DNA from: a virus
DNA length: 64,000 bases
Reading direction: 5' to 3' (one strand)
IMG/VR virus record: IMGVR_UViG_3300008116_000011
Location: 62,001 to 126,000 of that record
Numbering within the stretch: the first letter of the stretch is position 1; each line of letters begins with the position of its first letter. The notes under the pieces were generated by a model. The model saw only the letters and a program-made list of their open reading frames with translations, was not told the DNA's origin and did no database searches. Positions 59,327 to 64,000 of the stretch are shown one piece after another. A program made the translations under genes and the position numbers.

Positions 59327-61303
59327 TTATGGTACTATTTTTCCTTCAGGAATTTCTTTATTTCCATTTGCCGTAAATATATCAGTAAGCCATTTATTTT
59401 CCTTCTCTACTCTATCAACAGTAAATGCGGGGAGATTAGCCCAATCCCCTGGAATATTGCTAAATTTATTTGGAAATTTGCGAGGTAAGAAATCATGCAC
59501 AGGAGTAAATGTCATTTGCACAGTCATTACATGAGGTAATTCATACATATTAACACCAGCACCTCCTTCAGGATCATCTATTGCTATTTCCCAAGGTGAC
59601 TTATCATCTATAGTATAAGTTAAATTTTTAATAATTCCTGGTTGGCGATACATGTAATTACCCATAGTGAGTTTCATATATGGTCCTCTCATATTTATGC
59701 CATCATAATCGGGCATTGTGTTTGAGTATAAATAATTTAACTTTTGCCACATCGGTTTCATTTCAGCTTCAGACATTGCTGCTACTTGAAATGTAAATGA
59801 AACATTTCTTTCAAATCCTTTATAGATATAAAAGGGTTCTCCTCTACCTACATAATTCACAGTATTCCAAGTTGGATTAGGATTATCAGATATACTTGTT
59901 AAATAAGATCTAAATATCATCCATGTACTAAGTCCTGGATTAGTTCCATCAACAGCCTCTATTCTAAATTTAATAAGGTCTCTTACGGTAAAGCTCTTTC
60001 CATTTACATTTATTTTGGTATTTGGAGGAGCACCACTTATATATAAAGGGGTAAGGTTAATTTGATCTTGTCTAGGATATTCTGAGTCTGTAGGATTATA
60101 TCCTAATCGTCTTTCAATATTGAATTGTTCTAATGGTAAACCCTTATCAGCATATGACCCTGTTGTAGGTTTATATTTTGAAAATCCTTTAAATGTAAAT
60201 GTTATAGGCCTATCTAAATAGCCTTGGCGGCTTATAGTGCCAGGACCTACTATATCATTATTTGCTTTAACTATATTAGCTGTTCCTATAGCAAAACTTC
60301 CGGTTTGTTGGTTAATTGCATTTATTAAATTATTATAAAGTTTACCTGCCTCTGGGTAATTTATAGCATTTTGATCAATCTGGGAGGGTTTATGTGTGAG
60401 AGAACCAGTAGTTATATTATTATACTCTAAAATTTGATCTCGATTCCAATCAAAATACTCTTCAGAAACACCTTGTGCTAAAAAATAATCAATATCAGGA
60501 ATAGGACGTCTAAATTTAGAAGCCATATTAGAAAGTGATACAACACGAGCTGTACCTGTGTCTACAAGATTAGCAGTAAACCCAGGAAGGGAAGCATCAA
60601 TAGGTAAAACTCTACGTCCACCACCATATTGATTATATTGTTGATTTCCTAATGTATTATAATATCTTGGTATAGTAGTTCGTCCTATACCATCAATAGA
60701 TCCAGGACCGCTAACATATTGATTAATATTAACAGTAGTATTATTACCTGCTGCTACTAATTTATCTTTTAATAATACTAATCTATTATTAGCTCCATTA
60801 GAACCACGAGCATCATTAGCAACTACTACATTTTTATATAATTGACCTTCATTTAATACCGGTAATAAACCATGTCTAGTAATGTGACCACCAAACGCTG
60901 TAATTGGTACTTGAGCTAATGTATTGATACCTAAATTATAGATACGAGTAGGACCTATTTTACCTAATAGTTGTCCTAAAGCATCTGTTCTAGTTTCAAG
61001 TTGAGGATTTGATAATTGTAATCCTACTTGTTTTGCTATAAATAAAGGTCCACGAGGTGGATCAACAAGAAATTTTCCAATACGGAGAGTATCACGAGCA
61101 GAAGCTAGTGTAGCACCAGCAAAACCACCTCTGATTAAACCATTATCTGAGTTCCATATAGTTGTAGATGGAACTTGTTGTTGGTATGGTGGTGGTATTT
61201 TTGTAGTAATATATGGCTCACCACTACTACCTCCTCCTGGTTGATCATTTCCGTATTTAAGACCTCTTAATGCAGTTAATCCAGCTTGTGTAATTATTGG
61301 CAT
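59327..61303 (-). CDS. Large unknown tail/baseplate protein
   Basis: A 658-aa protein with no family I recognise. It is rich in Gly, Asn, Pro and Thr, with extended beta-like segments. The last 250 residues look folded (FRSYLTSISDNPNPTWNTVN, then MAAMSEAEMKPMWQKLNYLY-like helix and LTMGNYMYRQPGIIKNLTYT), and resemble a tail-tube-initiator or wedge domain. Context, between tape measure and baseplate genes, supports a structural call. It is adjacent by one base to a small Pro/Gly-rich gene. Confidence 0.68.
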   Translation of the reverse strand: MPIITQAGLTALRGLKYGNDQPGGGSSGEPYITTKIPPPYQQQVPSTTIWNSDNGLIRGGFAGATLASARDTLRIGKFLVDPPRGPLFIAKQVGLQLSNPQLETRTDALGQLLGKIGPTRIYNLGINTLAQVPITAFGGHITRHGLLPVLNEGQLYKNVVVANDARGSNGANNRLVLLKDKLVAAGNNTTVNINQYVSGPGSIDGIGRTTIPRYYNTLGNQQYNQYGGGRRVLPIDASLPGFTANLVDTGTARVVSLSNMASKFRRPIPDIDYFLAQGVSEEYFDWNRDQILEYNNITTGSLTHKPSQIDQNAINYPEAGKLYNNLINAINQQTGSFAIGTANIVKANNDIVGPGTISRQGYLDRPITFTFKGFSKYKPTTGSYADKGLPLEQFNIERRLGYNPTDSEYPRQDQINLTPLYISGAPPNTKINVNGKSFTVRDLIKFRIEAVDGTNPGLSTWMIFRSYLTSISDNPNPTWNTVNYVGRGEPFYIYKGFERNVSFTFQVAAMSEAEMKPMWQKLNYLYSNTMPDYDGINMRGPYMKLTMGNYMYRQPGIIKNLTYTIDDKSPWEIAIDDPEGGAGVNMYELPHVMTVQMTFTPVHDFLPRKFPNKFSNIPGDWANLPAFTVDRVEKENKWLTDIFTANGNKEIPEGKIVP

Positions 61304-61578
61304 TATCTAGGTAGATTGTCTGTGTATTTTTTTCCAGCTTGGTTTCTATAAGTACTTGTATTCAAAGCATCTTCAGAATCGAGTGCTGTTGGGGCAGGCT
61401 TTGGTGGAACAAACCCAGCACCAACACCATTAATGTTAGGATTTCCGTCAAGAGAGTAAGTATCATGACGTGATCCTGGAGGATTTGGGTTAACCTTAGA
61501 CATCCTATTAGATGGTACAGGACCACCTCCCCAGCCTAATTTGCTTACGCCGCCAAATAATAAATTAAGTAATCCCAT
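61303..61578 (-). CDS. Small Pro/Gly/Asn-rich unknown protein
   Basis: A 91-aa low-complexity-like protein (MSKVNPNPPGSRHDTYSLDG, then GAGFVPPKPAPTALDSE). It probably lacks a stable fold by itself and may be a virion linker or decoration. It has a two-part promoter upstream and shares one base with the next gene. Confidence 0.62.
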   Translation of the reverse strand: MGLLNLLFGGVSKLGWGGGPVPSNRMSKVNPNPPGSRHDTYSLDGNPNINGVGAGFVPPKPAPTALDSEDALNTSTYRNQAGKKYTDNLPR

Positions 61579-61602
61579 ATTTGTTGTATTTTATATTTGA
61601 TA

Positions 61603-61635
61603 TAAATATTAAATTATGGTAAATTGGTACCAAAC
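61603..61635 (-). promoter_or_regulatory. Two-part promoter upstream of the tail operon
   Basis: Sense GTTTGG (61635-61630), 19 bases, then AATATTTA (61610-61603), 24 bases before the ATG at 61578. It would drive the small gene and the 59-61 kb tail genes. Confidence 0.55.
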
Positions 61636-63944
61636 ATCATTTGAGCTGTGCCTACTTGTTGAATATCAACACCAGCTACAAGTTTCTTATTGACAAATTT
61701 ACCAGTATTTTCTCTAGTAGCACGCAGTTCATTACGCATATCTGTAAATAGTTTTATCATTTCTGAATTGTCTTGGGCAGCGGCCGTTTGTCTATTAGAA
61801 TTACTAATAATATCTTGTAGATCACTTAATGGAGCAATAACTTCAGGATTGTTTGCAGCACCAGAATATTCACCAACAATAGCGTTTGTTTTCCCATATA
61901 CTAAACCACCATTTGCAAATTCAGTAGCATCTTCAGCATTATTCATAGCAGAAGCAATTACACCTACAGCAGTTGCTAAAGCAGCTACTCCTAAAATTAA
62001 GTTTACTGGGTTTAAAAAAGCACTAGTGGCTGCTCCTGCTATTGCTGCTACTCTTAATTGGGCACTCATTAGAGCAATACTACTAACAGTTCTAGCTAGT
62101 GAAAGACCAGCTATTGCTGTTAATACTCCATATAAAACCCCAGTATTACTAGCTATAGAAGCTATAATATCAGCCATTGTTCCTAAAGGACCACCAACAA
62201 GTCTAGCAACAATATCTTGCATTTTTTCCATTGCAAGATTAAATCTATCTTGTGCATTTATTGCTTCTAATCTTTTAGCTACCTCATCACCAGCCAATGC
62301 CCTAACTTCTTCTGTTGATTTATTTAAGTATTGTTGTTTTAATAATTGATCAGATAGTGTATCTGATGTTGTTCCTAAAGCAGCTGCTATTTTATCTTGA
62401 GCAATAACATTCATGTTAGAAAACTTATTAAAATCAATATTTTGATTATTAAGTTCTTTCATTACTGTTGTCATATCACCCATTAAAGCTGCTGTTCTAG
62501 CTCTTTCTAGGTTTAATTGTTGACCAGTTAATAACTCAGCTTGTAATTCATTTTCAATTGATGTTTCAAAATCAAGTAAAGCAGATGCTTGTTTTCTTGT
62601 ATTATCAAGAGTAGTACCTAATAATTTAGCTTGTGCTACCGCTTGTGTTAAGGCAGGAACACTACCTTTAAACATTGCTAAGGTTTGCCCAGATATTTTA
62701 CCTACTTCTTCAAGTACTTCTTTTTGATTTAACTGAATACCATATTGTGAAGATAAATTTTGTGTTGTTTCAAAAGCAATGTTTTTAGATTCTTTTAATG
62801 TTTTACCAGATGCAATAGAAAGTTTTGCTAAACCACCAGCTGCTTCTTCACTTAATCCAATTTGTTTAGTTAATAGAACAAATTGAGAATTTAAGTCATC
62901 TGTAAATTTAGAAGAAAATCCTAATTGTTCACCTAATTTAGCATTAGCTTCTACTAAACGATTAGTATTAAGAGCAACATTTCCTGATTCAACAGCCATT
63001 CTATTGAATTCCTGTCTTACAGTATATGCTTCTTCTCTACTTAATACTAAATTCTTTTGTAATCTAGTTACTTGATCTGAAACTTCTAATGCTACTTTTT
63101 TTAGGTAAGTAAAAATAGTAGTTAAAGATAATGTATTGTGGATATTATCTTTTATTCTTTTTCCTATACCCTCAATTTCATCTTTAAACTTTTTAGCACT
63201 ACTATTTTGTTCTTTTAAAGCTCCAGATAAAGCTTCATTTTTTAAAATTTGTTCCTCTATTAGTTTTAATAATTCTCTATAAAAATCAACTATTTTATCT
63301 GTTTCTTCTTTTTCTTTCTTTTTTTGAATTAAATTCTTTTCATTTAAAGATTGAGTTTTTTCTATAGTATTTATAGAAATATTATTATCTTTTATTCTTT
63401 CTCTAAGTGATTCTTGTTGTGCTTTAGCAAAATCTTTTTGTGTTGTGTTATTAGCATTGTTATAAGCTTCAGTTGCTCTTTCTAACTGTTGTGTTAAATC
63501 AAGTTGATCTTCTAATCGCTCAGTATAACGTGCTCTTATAGCTATTCCTTCGTCTTCTAATTTTTTTACATCCTCTTGTAATTTACTTTGAAGAGATTTA
63601 GCTTGGTTTATTTTGCTATTTTCGTTTTGTTCTTCTTTAGCATATTCGTTTTTTAAACGAGCAAGTGTCTCTAATTGTTTATCAATGTCTATTTGCTTTA
63701 ATTTTCCTGCATATAGCTTATCTGATAGTTTAAGAGTATTAGTAAGTGCTCTGCCTATTTCTTTAGTGCCATCTATTAATTTTCTATCTTCTACATTAAC
63801 TCCTCCTAATCTTTTAGCAAAAGTTTGAATATTATCAGAAAGTACCCTAGATAAACTAATGGATTCTCTAAGAGAATCATTGTACTCAGCTAATCGTTCT
63901 TGAGCACTTCTTATATCTTTTTCATTAGGTGTATTATCAGCCAT
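61614..63944 (-). CDS. Tape-measure-like tail protein
   Basis: A 776-aa protein with a long coiled-coil N-terminal half (LNEKNLIQKKKEKEETDKIV and others), a middle Gln/Leu-rich helical part, and a hydrophobic region near residues 590-665 (VLYGVLTAIAGLSLA, AFLNPVNLILGVAALATAV). This is the layout of phage tape measure proteins, which set tail length and cross the host membrane. It is shorter than many. It starts after a terminator and promoter at 63963-63997. Confidence 0.75.
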   Translation of the reverse strand: MADNTPNEKDIRSAQERLAEYNDSLRESISLSRVLSDNIQTFAKRLGGVNVEDRKLIDGTKEIGRALTNTLKLSDKLYAGKLKQIDIDKQLETLARLKNEYAKEEQNENSKINQAKSLQSKLQEDVKKLEDEGIAIRARYTERLEDQLDLTQQLERATEAYNNANNTTQKDFAKAQQESLRERIKDNNISINTIEKTQSLNEKNLIQKKKEKEETDKIVDFYRELLKLIEEQILKNEALSGALKEQNSSAKKFKDEIEGIGKRIKDNIHNTLSLTTIFTYLKKVALEVSDQVTRLQKNLVLSREEAYTVRQEFNRMAVESGNVALNTNRLVEANAKLGEQLGFSSKFTDDLNSQFVLLTKQIGLSEEAAGGLAKLSIASGKTLKESKNIAFETTQNLSSQYGIQLNQKEVLEEVGKISGQTLAMFKGSVPALTQAVAQAKLLGTTLDNTRKQASALLDFETSIENELQAELLTGQQLNLERARTAALMGDMTTVMKELNNQNIDFNKFSNMNVIAQDKIAAALGTTSDTLSDQLLKQQYLNKSTEEVRALAGDEVAKRLEAINAQDRFNLAMEKMQDIVARLVGGPLGTMADIIASIASNTGVLYGVLTAIAGLSLARTVSSIALMSAQLRVAAIAGAATSAFLNPVNLILGVAALATAVGVIASAMNNAEDATEFANGGLVYGKTNAIVGEYSGAANNPEVIAPLSDLQDIISNSNRQTAAAQDNSEMIKLFTDMRNELRATRENTGKFVNKKLVAGVDIQQVGTAQMMFGTNLP

Positions 63945-63962
63945 AGTAAAATATTACCAATA

Positions 63963-63970
63963 TAAATATA
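63963..63970 (-). promoter_or_regulatory. TATATTTA promoter box after a terminator
   Basis: Sense reading is TTTTATATTTATATTGG, 18 bases before the tape-measure ATG. It overlaps the T-run of the hairpin at 63970-63997, so a terminator for the upstream unit and a start for the tail unit are fused. No TTTTGG element at N19. Confidence 0.5.
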
Positions 63971-63997
63971 AAAGCGCCTTATTTTTTAGGCGCTTTT
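63970..63997 (-). terminator. Intrinsic terminator upstream of the tape measure gene
   Basis: AAAAGCGCC (63970-63978) and GGCGCTTTT (63989-63997) form a 9-bp stem with a 10-base loop. It should end transcription from genes beyond the right edge, and is symmetric. Confidence 0.75.
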
Positions 63998-64000
63998 GCT

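Overview
The window is a contiguous 64-kb piece of a low-GC genome of a large T4-like (myovirus-type) tailed phage. Every gene I can support lies on the minus strand, so transcription runs from high to low coordinates. The T4-type core is clear: family B DNA polymerase, sliding clamp, both clamp-loader subunits, DnaB-type helicase, a UvsX/RecA recombinase, a gp32-like ssDNA-binding protein, a FEN/RNase H-type exonuclease, and a tail/baseplate module with a tape-measure-like protein, a gp53/LysM-like protein and a 1302-aa protein carrying a tail-lysozyme domain. The host is most likely a Bacteroidota (Flavobacteriia-like) bacterium. Start codons lack Shine-Dalgarno sequences, a DUF5522-type Cys protein is present, and at least seven genes have a TTTTGG-N19-TATATTTA promoter resembling the Bacteroidota TTTG / TAnnTTTG consensus. 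The host assignment is inference.

Layout from right to left, in transcription order. At 64.0-54.6 kb are tail and baseplate genes. At 54.6-48.1 kb are a family A DNA polymerase homologue, gp32, UvsX, the exonuclease and the helicase. At 48.1-40.1 kb are a class II ribonucleotide reductase, thioredoxin and a 7-deazaguanine cluster (QueD, a DpdA-like transglycosylase, QueC, QueE), with an RNA island (one clear tRNA, one aberrant tRNA and two structured RNAs) at 41.7-42.2 kb. At 40.1-36.6 kb are sugar-nucleotide and methyltransferase genes. At 36.6-33.2 kb are membrane proteins and a lysis-type module with a GH19 endolysin. At 32.3-30.5 kb are FolE, a phosphoribosyltransferase and a dCTP deaminase-like protein. 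At 30.4-21.8 kb are glycosyltransferases, a carbamoyltransferase and a three-domain fusion. At 21.8-13.2 kb are the polymerase, clamp, GroES, GroEL, clamp loader and a PD-(D/E)XK nuclease. At 12.9-0.6 kb is a second large glycan module (glycosyltransferases, an RfbH-like dehydratase, epimerases, an acetyltransferase, a methyltransferase). The leftmost 0.6 kb holds two unknown genes, one cut by the window edge.

Two systems stand out. First, FolE, QueD, QueE and QueC could make preQ0 from GTP, and a TGT-like protein could insert it into phage DNA; several of these enzymes lack or displace the metal ligands of cellular homologues. Second, roughly a quarter to a third of the window encodes glycan chemistry: about 14 glycosyltransferase domains plus sugar-nucleotide, methyl, acetyl, amino and carbamoyl transfer functions. 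This is enough to suggest that the phage builds or decorates a glycan on its virion, its DNA or the host surface. Five small genes of 41-58 codons fill apparent gaps and overlap or abut neighbours in ways typical of real phage genes.
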